From: Sphingobium abikonense NBRC 16140
GTDB taxonomy: Bacteria > Pseudomonadota > Alphaproteobacteria > Sphingomonadales > Sphingomonadaceae
Direction of reading: 5' to 3'
Length of the DNA stretch: 64,000 nt
Assembly: GCF_001598335.1 (NCBI RefSeq)
Contig: NZ_BCYT01000001.1
Coordinates: forward strand, 310,001 to 374,000
The notes below the pieces were generated by a model, which saw only the letters and a list, made by a program, of their open reading frames with translations, was not told the origin of the DNA and did no database searches. Position 1 is the stretch's first letter. Each line of letters opens with the position of its first letter. Both the position numbers and the translations under genes were made by a program. Of the stretch, positions 25,295 to 34,802 are shown in pieces.

Positions 25295-26067
25295 GCGATC
25301 TGTTCAGCCTGACCGGCAAGAAGGCGCTGGTCACCGGCGGCGCGCAAGGTCTGGGCCGCATGATCGCCGAAGGTCTGCTGCGGGCTGGCGCGACAGTCGC
25401 GATCACATCCCGCAAGGCCGACATCTGCGAAGATGCCGCCCGGGAGATGGCCACGCTGGGATCGTGCATCCCCCTCCCCGCTGACCTGTCGACGCCCGAG
25501 GCGGCGGTCGACCTCGTCGCCCGTTATCGCGAAGCGGTCGGAGAATGCCATATATTGGTCAACAACGCGGGTAAGACCTGGGGCGGGCCGATCGACAGCT
25601 TCCCCGACAAGGCTTGGCCGGGCGTGATGGCCGTGAACGTCCAGACGCCGTTCACCATGGTCCGGGAACTCCTCCCCGAACTCAGCGCGTCCGGAAAGGC
25701 TGGCGATCCGGCGCGGGTGATCAACATCGGTTCGGTCGCGGGGATGAAGACAGAGCGGCTCAGCGCGTACAGCTATGCCGCGAGCAAGGCTGCAGTCCAT
25801 ATGATGACGCGCGATCTGGCCGGCGATTTGGCGGCGCGTAACATCACCGTCAATGCGGTCATTCCCGGCTTCTTCCCAACCAAAATGACGGCGCATATGC
25901 GGGATGAGGATCAGGTCGATCCTGCCCTGCTGGCGCATATTCCGCTCCAACGTCTAGGTTCGCCGGACGATATTGCAGGCATCGTCATTTTCCTGTGTTC
26001 GCGCGCGGGCGCTTATGTCACCGGCGCACAGATTCCGGTTGACGGCGGGGTCGTTGGCTGCGGCTGA
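25291..26067 (+). CDS. SDR-family oxidoreductase
   Basis: A 258-residue classical SDR. The cofactor turn is TGGAQGLG (15-22), NNAG is present (ILVNNAGKTWGG), the catalytic serine lies in NIGSVAG and the Y-x3-K pair in YSYAASKAA. The C-terminal GAYVTGAQIPVDGG is the usual FabG-like end. It starts at GTG 25291 within the stop of the previous gene. It closely resembles the SDR at 39035 in its C-terminal region. Probably a hydroxy/keto dehydrogenase of an alicyclic or acyl-CoA intermediate; specificity unknown. Confidence 0.9.
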   Translation: MSDLFSLTGKKALVTGGAQGLGRMIAEGLLRAGATVAITSRKADICEDAAREMATLGSCIPLPADLSTPEAAVDLVARYREAVGECHILVNNAGKTWGGPIDSFPDKAWPGVMAVNVQTPFTMVRELLPELSASGKAGDPARVINIGSVAGMKTERLSAYSYAASKAAVHMMTRDLAGDLAARNITVNAVIPGFFPTKMTAHMRDEDQVDPALLAHIPLQRLGSPDDIAGIVIFLCSRAGAYVTGAQIPVDGGVVGCG

Positions 26068-26111
26068 AATAAGCCCCCCACCCTCGCGGCCGGTAAAGAA
26101 AGATATCCGCC

Positions 26112-26618
26112 ATGATGATCGACCTCGCCATGCTGGCGGACCGCCTCGCGATCGAGGAATGCCTCTATCGTTACGCCCATCTGGTAGATTCGATGCAGTT
26201 TCACCGCATTGCGGAGGAAGTGTTCACGGAGGATGGATCGATCGACTTTGGCAGCGCGCGTTCCGTGGGGCGGGAGGCCATCCATGCCCAGTGCATGGGT
26301 TATCAGGGCGCTCTAATGGGCTGTTCGCATAACATCACCAATGTGGTGATTGAGGTGAACGGCGACGAAGCGCGCGCAGCCAGCCGCGTCATGGCATGGC
26401 AGTGGTTCGATATCCCCGATGCCGATCCGCTGCGCCCCACCGACCTTCTCGCCGTGGGCGGCTATGAGGACAGGCTGCGGCGCACGGCCGAGGGATGGCG
26501 GATATATGAGCGGCGGGGGATCAATTTCGGCACTGGCATCGGCGCCGGATCCGTACCCGATCCCATGCGTTCCATCTTTCTGGCCATGCAGGGTCGCACG
26601 CCTGGCTGGCCCGCCTGA
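26112..26618 (+). CDS. NTF2-like (SnoaL_4) protein
   Basis: A 168-residue small barrel protein. The opening DRLAIEECLYRYAHLVDSM and the following VFTEDGSIDFG are typical SnoaL-like segments also seen in dehydratases, isomerases and oxygenase beta-subunit relatives. It ends an operon with two dehydrogenases. Two adjacent ATGs (26112, 26115) are possible starts. One of five such proteins in the window; catalytic function is not assigned. Confidence 0.8.
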   Translation: MMIDLAMLADRLAIEECLYRYAHLVDSMQFHRIAEEVFTEDGSIDFGSARSVGREAIHAQCMGYQGALMGCSHNITNVVIEVNGDEARAASRVMAWQWFDIPDADPLRPTDLLAVGGYEDRLRRTAEGWRIYERRGINFGTGIGAGSVPDPMRSIFLAMQGRTPGWPA

Positions 26619-26622
26619 CCGA

Positions 26623-26644
26623 GGGCGGGCGCCAAGGCCCGCCC
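26623..26644. terminator. Hairpin terminator between convergent genes
   Basis: GGGCGGGC pairs with GCCCGCCC around a 6-nt loop, followed by ATTATAT. It lies between genes ending at 26618 and 26654. Confidence 0.6.
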
Positions 26645-26653
26645 ATTATATCG

Positions 26654-27481
26654 TCAGAGTTTCCAGCCCCCGCCCGCGACGATCACCTCGCCGGTGATAT
26701 AATCGGCTTCGGGCAGGCATAGCAGGTAGACGGCGCCGGCGGCTTCTTCCGGCGTGCCGGCGCGGCCCAGTGGAATGCCCTTTTCCATGGCTTCCAATAT
26801 TTCGTCGCTGACGCCGGCCTTGATGTCCCGACCCTTGACGCTGATGGTCGTGCTGCCCGCCTCGCCCGCGGTCATGCGCGTCATGATGGCGCCGAAAGCC
26901 ACCGCGTTGACGGTGACATTATGTCGCCCCCATTCCTTCATCACCGTCTTGGTGAGACCGACGATCCCCGCCTTGCCCGCCGCATAGCCCGACTGACCGG
27001 CATTGCCGCCAAGACCTGCCACGGACGATATATTGATGACCGTCCGGCGTGTGGCCCGACCATGTTCGGCGGTCTCCTTCTTCGCCGCGGCGGCGATCAC
27101 CGGTTGCGCGGCGCGCAATATACGGAAAGGGGCATTGAGATGAACATCGAGCATGGCCATCCACTGCTCGTCGCTCGTCTTTTGAAGAACCGAATCCCAA
27201 GCATAGCCCGCATTGTTCACGATGATGTCGATCGTGCCGAAATGCGCGACCGCCGCTCCCACAAATTTGTCGCCGAAATCGGCATCCGTCACGTCGCCCA
27301 CGCACACCACGGCGCGGACGCCAAGGCTTTCGATTTCACTCGCCGTCGCCTTTGCCACATCCTCGTCCAGGTCGTTCACCACGACATGGGCGCCGGCGCT
27401 TGCCAGTTTCAGCGCGATAGCCTTCCCAATGCCCCGTCCGGAACCGGACACCAGTGCGACCTTGCCATCCAATATATTCAC
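26654..27481 (-). CDS. SDR-family 3-hydroxyacyl-CoA dehydrogenase-like protein
   Basis: A 275-residue SDR. SGSGRGIG forms the cofactor turn, NNAG is in IIVNNAGYAWD, the serine is in NISSVAG and the Tyr-Lys pair is YAAGK. It resembles the dehydrogenase half of peroxisomal-type multifunctional enzyme 2, whose hydratase half corresponds to the preceding gene; the two overlap by 4 bp. It is the last gene of a minus-strand beta-oxidation operon (thiolase, FadJ-like, acyl-CoA dehydrogenase, MaoC hydratase, this SDR). Oxidation of a 3-hydroxyacyl-CoA is the likely reaction, by context. Confidence 0.86.
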   Translation of the reverse strand: MNILDGKVALVSGSGRGIGKAIALKLASAGAHVVVNDLDEDVAKATASEIESLGVRAVVCVGDVTDADFGDKFVGAAVAHFGTIDIIVNNAGYAWDSVLQKTSDEQWMAMLDVHLNAPFRILRAAQPVIAAAAKKETAEHGRATRRTVINISSVAGLGGNAGQSGYAAGKAGIVGLTKTVMKEWGRHNVTVNAVAFGAIMTRMTAGEAGSTTISVKGRDIKAGVSDEILEAMEKGIPLGRAGTPEEAAGAVYLLCLPEADYITGEVIVAGGGWKL

Positions 27482-28356
27482 TTCAATACGTCCCGTTCTT
27501 CCTTGAAACCACCGATGCGGGCCTCGCCGCCATCGATGACGATGCTATTCCTGTCAGGCACGCTAGCCCGAAACGATACGGCGTCGCCCCGGCGCCAGAT
27601 TTCCGTCCGAACCGTTTCACCCGGCCAGACCGGCGCGGTGAAACGCACCCGCATGTCGGTCAACAAACCCGGATCGCCGCCGCAGCACAGATGGATCAAC
27701 GCGCGCCCAACCAGACCCATGGTGGCAAGGCCATGCAGTATCGGCCGATCGAAACCCGCCGCCTGCGCCGTGCCCCGGTCGATATGCAGGGGGTTACGGT
27801 CGCCGGTCAGGCGATAGAGCATCGACTGATTGGCGGCCGTCGGCAGGTCGAGACAGGCGCCTGCGGGCGCATCCGGCATGACAATCGGCGCAGGCCCATC
27901 AAGATTCGACGGCCCGCCAAAACCGCCCGCGCCTCGCAAGACCCACACTTCCTCCATTTCGGCGATCGGCCGGTCCGTCGGCGTGGTTATGACACGTTTT
28001 GCCCGCACGAGAGCGGACTTGCCTAAACCCTTGTCCGCGAGACCGATAATTTCGATCCGGCCGTTGACCAACTGGCCCAGTTCGAGCGGCCGAACCAGTT
28101 TCAGCGTCTGCTCGCCATGCAGGATGCGCGGCCAATCCCAGCCCAGTTCCGGCGCCATCGGCCAGAAGCCGGGTGTTCCCAGAACCAGCGCCATGGTCGG
28201 CAAAACGGCCTGATCGCGTTCGAAGACCAGATGCCGTTCATCGATCGCGCCCAGCCCGGCGCCGACACCCAGCGCGTAGAGAATAGCGGATCGCGGATCG
28301 CAAACATCCTGTGCTTCCGGCACCCGGAAGCCGCGCAATCGTTCGACATCAAGCAT
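27478..28356 (-). CDS. MaoC-type 2-enoyl-CoA hydratase (double hot-dog)
   Basis: A 292-residue hydratase-2-like protein. The hydratase motif is in the C-terminal hot-dog: YRLTGDRNPLHID followed by GFDRPILHGLATMG, with the Asp/His catalytic pair. The N-terminal hot-dog is the non-catalytic half. This layout matches the hydratase part of human HSD17B4 and bacterial relatives that act on bulky or branched enoyl-CoA. ATG 28356 follows a G-rich site; a GTG at 28365 is an alternative. Tightly packed with the acyl-CoA dehydrogenase upstream and the SDR downstream. Confidence 0.87.
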   Translation of the reverse strand: MLDVERLRGFRVPEAQDVCDPRSAILYALGVGAGLGAIDERHLVFERDQAVLPTMALVLGTPGFWPMAPELGWDWPRILHGEQTLKLVRPLELGQLVNGRIEIIGLADKGLGKSALVRAKRVITTPTDRPIAEMEEVWVLRGAGGFGGPSNLDGPAPIVMPDAPAGACLDLPTAANQSMLYRLTGDRNPLHIDRGTAQAAGFDRPILHGLATMGLVGRALIHLCCGGDPGLLTDMRVRFTAPVWPGETVRTEIWRRGDAVSFRASVPDRNSIVIDGGEARIGGFKEERDVLK

Positions 28357-28379
28357 TCGACCCACCCCCGGTTTTGCGG

Positions 28380-29537
28380 TCAGGACAGCTTACGCTCGTC
28401 CAGGCCCAGTCCGCGACCGATGATTTCGCGCATGATTTCCGAGGTTCCGGCGAAGATGCGGCTGATGCGGGCGTCAGTATACATGCGGCTGATGCGATAT
28501 TCTTCCATATAGCCCGCCCCGCCATGAAGCTGGACGCATTCGTCCATCACCCGGCCTTCCAGTTCGCTGGTCAGCAGTTTGGCCGCCGACGCGTCTTCTG
28601 CGGTCAACTCGCCCGCGTTGAGCAGCATCACGCACTGGTCGACATAGGTCTGAAGCGCGTCCAGTTCGGCCCGCATCGAAGCCATCTTGAACCGCGTATT
28701 CTGGAACGCGCCAATCGGCTTTCCGAAGGCCCGGCGTTCCTTCACATAGTCGAGCGTGATGTCGAATGCGGTCTGCGCCGTCGCCATGAAGCCGATGGCC
28801 GCGACCAGCCGCTCCTGCGCCAGGAAGCGGGCGAGATATTTGAAGCCTTGGGCCGGATCGCCCAGCACATTCCCCTTGGGCACCCTGACATCGTTGAAGA
28901 AGAGCTCGGCCGTGTCCTGCGCCTTGAGCCCCATCTTCGCCAGCTTGCGCCCGCGTTCAAACCCTTCCATGCCGCGTTCGACGACCATAAGGCCCAGACC
29001 GTGGCGGCTATTGGGGTCGGTCCGCGCGGCCACGACGACCAGATCGGCCAAAATGCCATTGGAAATATAGGTCTTGGCGCCGTTCAACAGCCAATGGTCG
29101 CCCTTGTCCACCGCGCTGGTGCGCATACCCGCCAGGTCGCTGCCGGTGGACGGTTCCGTCATCGCGACGGCCAGAATCTTCTCGCCGCTGACGATGCCTG
29201 GCATCCAGCGGTCCTTCTGTTCGTCGGTGCCGAGCTTGGCGATATAGGGCGCGACCAGATCATTATGCAGGTTGATGTAGAAGCCTATGTCGCCGTGGCG
29301 CATATTCTCCTCGATGATGATCTGCTCGAAGCGGAAATCGTCGATCCCCGCCCCGCCATATTTCTCGTCCGCCCAGGTGCACAGCAAGCCCTGCTCGCCC
29401 GCCTTCAGGAACAGCTCACGGTCGACCATGCCCTGCTCGCGAAAACGTTGGGCGTGAGCGCCCACCTCCGTCGTCATGAACTTGACGACGGAGTCGCGGA
29501 ACTGCTCATGCTCCTGCTCGAAAATCAGGCGCTTCAT
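28380..29537 (-). CDS. Acyl-CoA dehydrogenase
   Basis: A 385-residue FAD-dependent dehydrogenase introducing a 2,3-double bond in acyl-CoA. FAD-binding AMTEPSTGSDLAG and the C-terminal QLHGGAGYMEEYRI are clear; the catalytic base is the Glu three residues after GY. C-terminal DARISRIFAGTSEIM is canonical. Full length for the family. Start overlaps the stop of the FadJ-like gene (ATGA). Electrons would go to an ETF, which is not encoded in this window. Confidence 0.92.
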   Translation of the reverse strand: MKRLIFEQEHEQFRDSVVKFMTTEVGAHAQRFREQGMVDRELFLKAGEQGLLCTWADEKYGGAGIDDFRFEQIIIEENMRHGDIGFYINLHNDLVAPYIAKLGTDEQKDRWMPGIVSGEKILAVAMTEPSTGSDLAGMRTSAVDKGDHWLLNGAKTYISNGILADLVVVAARTDPNSRHGLGLMVVERGMEGFERGRKLAKMGLKAQDTAELFFNDVRVPKGNVLGDPAQGFKYLARFLAQERLVAAIGFMATAQTAFDITLDYVKERRAFGKPIGAFQNTRFKMASMRAELDALQTYVDQCVMLLNAGELTAEDASAAKLLTSELEGRVMDECVQLHGGAGYMEEYRISRMYTDARISRIFAGTSEIMREIIGRGLGLDERKLS

Positions 29538-31702
29538 GCCGGCATTGGCTCCTTGACCCTGGTTTCGCTCGCGGGCGTGTAGAAATCCTCACCCTTTGCC
29601 GCCTTGTCGCGCAGCCATGCGGACGGCAGGAAGCGCGGGCCATAAAGCTGGGCGAGCCTATCGGATTCCTCAACGAACTTCTTAATGCCGATCGTGTCAA
29701 TGTAGCTGATCGTCCCGCCGGTCCAGGCCGGGAAACCCCAGCCGTAGATCGCACCCAGATCGGCGTCCTGCGGAGTTTCCAGCACATTTTCCTCCAGGCA
29801 GCGGGCGGTTTCCATCGCCTGCGCATAGAGATAGCGCTTCTTCAGTTCCTCGACATCCCAGTCCTGCTTGACCGGGAAATGATCGGCCAGGCCCTTCCAC
29901 AGATGCTTCTTGCCGCCTTCGGGATAATCATAGAACGCCCCGCCGGTCTTCCGGCCGGACCGGCCGATCTCGTCCTTCATCCGCCGCATGACGGCAGTGC
30001 CTGCGGGTGGCGTATATTTATCGCCTTCCTCGGCGATCGCCTGGTCGACAATCTTGAGCGGCAGGTCGAGCGTCAGTTCGTCCAGCAGCGCCAGCGGCCC
30101 GACCGGCATGCCGACGGCCTTGGCCGCGTTTTCGATCACCGCGGGGGGAACGCCCTCCGCCAGCATCGCCGCGCCTTCGTGGATCAGCATCTGGAACACG
30201 CGGCTGGTGTAGAAGCCACGGCTGTCGTTGACGACGATCGGCGTCTTGCGCAACTGCGCGATGAAGTCGAGGCCCTTGGCCAGCGTCTCCTTGCTGGTCT
30301 GCTTGCCCATGATGACCTCGACCAGCCCCATGCGGTCGACCGGCGAGAAGAAGTGCAGGCCGATGAACTGATCCGGGCTCCGCGACGCCTGGGCGAGCTG
30401 CGAGATCGGCAGGGTCGAGGTGTTGGACGCGAAAATGGCCTGTGCCGGCAGCACCGCTTCGGCCTTCTTCGTGGTTTCGGCCTTGATCGCCGTATCCTCG
30501 AACACCGCTTCGACCACCATGTCGCAGCCATCGAGCAGCGCGAAGTCGTCGGTCGGGGTGATGCGGGCGAGCACGGCGTCCGCCTTGTCCTGCGTCAGCT
30601 TGCCCTTTTCGACCAGCTTGCCCAGCACCTTGGCCGAATAGTCCTTGCCCTTCTGCGCGGTCGCGGTGTCGCGGTCGATGAGAACGACGTCGATACCCGC
30701 ATTGGCGGACACGAACGCAATGCCCGCGCCCATCATGCCCGCGCCCAGCACACCCACTTTCTTCGCTTCAAACTTCGGGAAGCCTTCGGGACGACGCGCG
30801 CCCTTTTCGGCCGCCTGCTTCGAAATGAAGGTGGTGCGGATGATGTTGCGCGCGACCGGATCGGTCAGCAGCTTGGCGAAATATTTCCCCTCCACCGCCA
30901 GCGCCTTGTCAAAGGGCAACTGCAAGCCGTGGAACACCGAGTTTAGAATCGCGGCCGGCGCGGGTTGATTATAACCCACCTTGGCGAGACCGCCCGTATA
31001 CATCATGTAGGCGGCCGAATCCTCAGGAACGGTTAGGCCCTTCTTCTGCGGCGGCGTCCAACCCTTGACGTCCCAGGGCTTGACCGGGTCAGGCACGGTC
31101 GCAAGCCACGCCTTGGCCGCGTCGATCAGCTTGTCCGCCGGGACGACCTCGTCCACGATCTTGAGCTTGAGCGCTTCCTGCGGCCCCACCGAGCGGCCCG
31201 ACAGCAGCAGGTCTAGCGCGATCTTCATTCCCGCGATGATGCCCAACCGCACCGTGCCGCCCGATCCGGGCAGCAGACCGACATTGACTTCGGGCAAACC
31301 GACCTGCGCCTTGGCATCATCCACCAGGATGCGCCGGTGGCAAGCCAGCGCCAACTCGAAACCGCCGCCCAGCGCCAGGCCGTTAATCGCCGCCACCCAG
31401 GGCTTGCCGGATTGTTCGATGGCGCGGTGCATGTCGGTGGCGCGCTTCGAAAAAGCATAGGCTTCCTGCGGCGTCAGCGTGCCGAACCCATTCACCAACT
31501 GCTTGAGGTCCGCACCGGCCATGAACGTCTTCTTGGCCGACGTCAGGATGACGCCCTTGATGCTTTCGTCCGCGACAATCTGCTTCGTCGCCGCTTCCAT
31601 GTCGGCGATGAAAGCATCGTTGACGACGTTCATCGAGCCTTCGGCATCGAGGGTCAGGATCGCGAAGCCGTCCTCGGCTTTTTCCAGTCGCATAGTCTTC
31701 AT
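29534..31702 (-). CDS. fadJ: Bifunctional enoyl-CoA hydratase/3-hydroxyacyl-CoA dehydrogenase (FadJ/FadB type)
   Basis: A 722-residue fusion. The N-terminal ~190 residues are a crotonase domain (KKTFMAGADLKQL and LALGGGFELALAC form its oxyanion hole). From about residue 312 it is a 3-hydroxyacyl-CoA dehydrogenase with VGVLGAGMMGAGIA. It performs the hydration and oxidation steps of beta-oxidation. It sits directly after the thiolase in the operon. Symbol choice between fadB and fadJ is by general similarity only. Confidence 0.93.
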   Translation of the reverse strand: MKTMRLEKAEDGFAILTLDAEGSMNVVNDAFIADMEAATKQIVADESIKGVILTSAKKTFMAGADLKQLVNGFGTLTPQEAYAFSKRATDMHRAIEQSGKPWVAAINGLALGGGFELALACHRRILVDDAKAQVGLPEVNVGLLPGSGGTVRLGIIAGMKIALDLLLSGRSVGPQEALKLKIVDEVVPADKLIDAAKAWLATVPDPVKPWDVKGWTPPQKKGLTVPEDSAAYMMYTGGLAKVGYNQPAPAAILNSVFHGLQLPFDKALAVEGKYFAKLLTDPVARNIIRTTFISKQAAEKGARRPEGFPKFEAKKVGVLGAGMMGAGIAFVSANAGIDVVLIDRDTATAQKGKDYSAKVLGKLVEKGKLTQDKADAVLARITPTDDFALLDGCDMVVEAVFEDTAIKAETTKKAEAVLPAQAIFASNTSTLPISQLAQASRSPDQFIGLHFFSPVDRMGLVEVIMGKQTSKETLAKGLDFIAQLRKTPIVVNDSRGFYTSRVFQMLIHEGAAMLAEGVPPAVIENAAKAVGMPVGPLALLDELTLDLPLKIVDQAIAEEGDKYTPPAGTAVMRRMKDEIGRSGRKTGGAFYDYPEGGKKHLWKGLADHFPVKQDWDVEELKKRYLYAQAMETARCLEENVLETPQDADLGAIYGWGFPAWTGGTISYIDTIGIKKFVEESDRLAQLYGPRFLPSAWLRDKAAKGEDFYTPASETRVKEPMPA

Positions 31703-31735
31703 GGGATGTCCCGCTCTATAGTTCGGTAGGCGCGT

Positions 31736-32938
31736 TCAAACGCGCTCGATGATGGCAGCCGTGCCCAGGCCGTTGGCCGCGCACAAGGTGATGAGGCCGG
31801 TTTCCGCGTTGCGCCGCTCCAGTTCGTCCAGCACGGTGCCCAGGATCATCGCGCCGGTCGCGCCAAGCGGATGACCCATCGCGATCGCCCCGCCATTGAC
31901 GTTGATCTTGTCGTCGGGAACGTTCAGCTCCCGCTGGAAGCGCATCACCACGCTGGCGAAGGCTTCGTTCAGTTCCCAGAGATCAATGTCCTTCTCGGTC
32001 ATGCCGGCCGCCTTGAGCGCCTTGCGCGACACCGCCGCCGGCGCCGTCAGCATGATCGTCGGCTCAGACCCGATATTGGCATAGGACCGGATGCGACCGC
32101 GCGGCTTGAGGCCGGCCTTTTCCCCAAATTCCTTCGACCCGACAAGAACCAGGCCGGCGCCATCGACGATACCGGAGCTATTGCCGCCATGATGGACATA
32201 GTTCAGCTCTTCGATTTCTGGATATTTGGCCTTCGCGACCGCTTCGAACCCGGCCTTGCCGAACCCTTCGAAGGCGGGCTTGAGCTTGGCGAGGCTTTCC
32301 AGCGTGGTGCCGGGTCGCATATGCTCATCATGATCTAGCACCACGTCGCCCAGCACATCCTTGATCGGCACGATCGCCTTTTTGAAATAGCCGTTTTCCC
32401 AGGCATGGGCGGCCTTGCGCTGGCTCTCGACGGCGAAATTGTCGACATCCTCGCGCGTGTAGCCGTCCAGGGTAGCGATCAGGTCGGCGCCGATGCCCTG
32501 CGGGGCGTAATAATTGCTGAAGGCGACCGACGGATCGGACGTCCAGGCGCCCGAGTCATAACCCATTACCGTGCGGCTCATCGACTCGACGCCACCGCCG
32601 ATGCCGGCCTGGATCATGCCCGAATGGACCTGCGCCGCGATCAGGCTGACAGCGTCCAGCCCGGTGGCGCAGAAGCGATGGATCTGCTGGCCCGCGACCG
32701 TCTGGGCATAGCCGGCCTGCAACACCGCCGCGCGCGCCAGCACGCCGCCCTGTTCACCGACGGGCTGGGCCATGCCGATGATCACATCGTCGAGCAGTCC
32801 AGTGTCGAGATCATTGCGGCTCTGGAGCGCCTTCAAAAGCTGCGTCGCCATTTCGACAGAGGTGATCTCGTGCAGCGCGCCATCGGGGCGGCCCTTCCCG
32901 CGCGGCGTCCGGACATGATCGTAGACATAGGCTTCCAT
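31736..32938 (-). CDS. fadA: Acetyl-CoA C-acyltransferase (thiolase)
   Basis: A 400-residue thiolase. The nucleophile is C90 (HRFCATGLDAV). The His of GGAIAMGHPLGATGA and the second Cys of CAANGLGTAA complete the site. The start at 32938 matches family length; the ORF is open to 33013 but would run into the operator. First gene of the five-gene beta-oxidation operon and divergent from the CoA ligase. It removes acetyl- or propionyl-CoA from 3-ketoacyl-CoA. Confidence 0.93.
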   Translation of the reverse strand: MEAYVYDHVRTPRGKGRPDGALHEITSVEMATQLLKALQSRNDLDTGLLDDVIIGMAQPVGEQGGVLARAAVLQAGYAQTVAGQQIHRFCATGLDAVSLIAAQVHSGMIQAGIGGGVESMSRTVMGYDSGAWTSDPSVAFSNYYAPQGIGADLIATLDGYTREDVDNFAVESQRKAAHAWENGYFKKAIVPIKDVLGDVVLDHDEHMRPGTTLESLAKLKPAFEGFGKAGFEAVAKAKYPEIEELNYVHHGGNSSGIVDGAGLVLVGSKEFGEKAGLKPRGRIRSYANIGSEPTIMLTAPAAVSRKALKAAGMTEKDIDLWELNEAFASVVMRFQRELNVPDDKINVNGGAIAMGHPLGATGAMILGTVLDELERRNAETGLITLCAANGLGTAAIIERV

Positions 32939-33004
32939 CGTGAATTCCCGCACAGTGATACAAAATCTCTGCCCTTGCTCTTGGACCAGGAAGGCAAAGC
33001 TGCA

Positions 33005-33020
33005 CCTATCCAACGAAAGG
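33005..33020. promoter_or_regulatory. 16-bp operator between thiolase and CoA ligase operons
   Basis: CCTATC-CAAC-GAAAGG. Read toward the thiolase it is CCTTTC-GTTG-GATAGG followed by T, 66 bp from its ATG; the CoA ligase GTG is 70 bp away on the other side. It is placed to control both. Confidence 0.6.
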
Positions 33021-33090
33021 CGCAGGCAGACGCGATGGCTGCAATCTGATCATCATCGATAGCTGACCGGCATTTTAGGAGCGGACATCC

Positions 33091-34761
33091 GTGGTCACAC
33101 AAGGCGAAGATTGCGCCCCATTCCGTATTTCTGCAACCACTCTGGGCGATCTGCTTCTCAAAGGGTGGGACAAGGCATCCGACAAGGAAGCATTGGTATT
33201 CCCGGGAGAACGCAAGACATATGACGATGTCGTACAGAGCGTCCTGAAGCGCGCGCGCGGCCTGAAGGCGCTGGGCATCGCGCGCGGCGACAATGTCGGC
33301 ATCCTGTTGCCGTCCAGCATCGAATTTGTCGAGACCCTGTTCGCCAATGCGATGTGCGGCGCTGTCTCCGTGCTGATGAACGCACGGTACAAGGCGCCTG
33401 AAATGGCCTATGTCGCGCAAAATGCCGATCTGGCGGCGATCATCACCAATGATATGATCAGTGAGCATATCGATTTCGGTCAACGGCTGGTTGAGGCTTT
33501 CCCCGACCTGCCCGATGCCGCGGACTCCTCCTCACTCACGCTTGCGGGCGCGCCTCTGCTCAAGCGGATCGTGATGCTGGGTGGCCGTTCGGTCCCCGGT
33601 TTCGTAGATCAGGCAACCTTCGATGCGGCGGTGCAGGAAGTGGAGGAAGTAGAGGTACATGCATCCCGTCTGACCGTCAGGGTCCGCGACACCGCGATGA
33701 TCCTGTATACGTCAGGGACATCGGCCAACCCCAAAGGGTGCCTGCTCAGCCATGAGGCCGTCACTCGGGAGGCATCGAATCTCGCTCGCTATCGCTGGTC
33801 CTTCCAGCCCGACGAGCGCGCCTGGTCGCCGCTGCCTTTATTCCATATCGCTGCGATGCTCTGCATGCTGGGCGCGATCGACGTGGGCGGCACCTTCATC
33901 GGCCAGCCGCATTTCGATGCCGGGGAGAGTCTGCGGCAGATCGAGGATGAACGGGTGACGATGATGTTCCTGCCCTTCGTCACTTTCCATCAGGCCATGA
34001 TCACCCATCCCGACTGGGCCAAGACCGACATGTCGTCGGTGCGCCTGCAAAATAGCTGCTTCGCCTTCATGCCTGATCGCGTAGGCCAGGCCTATCGGGA
34101 GAAAGCCCCAAACATGCTCCAAGTGGGCACCATGGGCATGACCGAGGCGACCGGCATCGTCACCACCGGCGGCTATGCGATGGAACCGGAAATGGGCTTC
34201 AAGAAACTTGGTTTCCCCCTTGCGGGCATAGAGATGAAGATCGTCGATCCCGAAACCGGCGCGGAAAAGGGCGTGGACGAACGCGGCGAAATCCTCATTC
34301 GCGGCTACAATCTGTTCGACGGCTATTACAAGGACCCGCAGAAGACCGCAGAGGTGCTCGATGCCGATGGCTGGTATCATAGCGCCGATATCGGCTCGAT
34401 CGACGAACATGGCCACGTCATGTTCCACGGCCGGTTCAAGGATATGCTGAAAGTGGGTGGGGAAAATGTCGCCGCGGCCGAGGTCGAGGCGGTGCTGGCC
34501 ACCCATCCGGCGGTTCGTCTCGCGCAGGTCGTCGGGCTGCCGGACGAGCGGCTGGCGGAAATCCCCGCCGCCTACATCGAACGCGAAGGCGATGTGGAGG
34601 TCGAGGCGGAGGAACTCATCGCCTATACCCGGCAGCGCCTCGCTTCCTTCAAGGTTCCGCGGCATATCCGTTTCATCGACGAATGGCCGATGTCGGCATC
34701 GAAAATCCAGAAGTTCAAGCTGCGCGGCGCGTTGATGGACGAACTGGGCCTGAAGGACTGA
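33091..34761 (+). CDS. AMP-forming acyl-CoA synthetase
   Basis: A 556-residue ANL-family ligase that activates a carboxylic acid with ATP and CoA. The phosphate loop is ILYTSGTSANPKGCLLSH and the C-terminal hinge region is DGWYHSADIGSIDEHG, then GRFKDMLKVGGENV. The conserved lysine near the C-terminus is in SASKIQKFKL. It starts at GTG 33091 with AGGAG 9 nt upstream. Followed by an SDR gene. It would prime the acid intermediate for the beta-oxidation operon transcribed divergently. Confidence 0.92.
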   Translation: MVTQGEDCAPFRISATTLGDLLLKGWDKASDKEALVFPGERKTYDDVVQSVLKRARGLKALGIARGDNVGILLPSSIEFVETLFANAMCGAVSVLMNARYKAPEMAYVAQNADLAAIITNDMISEHIDFGQRLVEAFPDLPDAADSSSLTLAGAPLLKRIVMLGGRSVPGFVDQATFDAAVQEVEEVEVHASRLTVRVRDTAMILYTSGTSANPKGCLLSHEAVTREASNLARYRWSFQPDERAWSPLPLFHIAAMLCMLGAIDVGGTFIGQPHFDAGESLRQIEDERVTMMFLPFVTFHQAMITHPDWAKTDMSSVRLQNSCFAFMPDRVGQAYREKAPNMLQVGTMGMTEATGIVTTGGYAMEPEMGFKKLGFPLAGIEMKIVDPETGAEKGVDERGEILIRGYNLFDGYYKDPQKTAEVLDADGWYHSADIGSIDEHGHVMFHGRFKDMLKVGGENVAAAEVEAVLATHPAVRLAQVVGLPDERLAEIPAAYIEREGDVEVEAEELIAYTRQRLASFKVPRHIRFIDEWPMSASKIQKFKLRGALMDELGLKD

Positions 34762-34802
34762 AACACGGCGCATCGACGCCATGAAAGTGTAGGGAGAGTG
34801 AC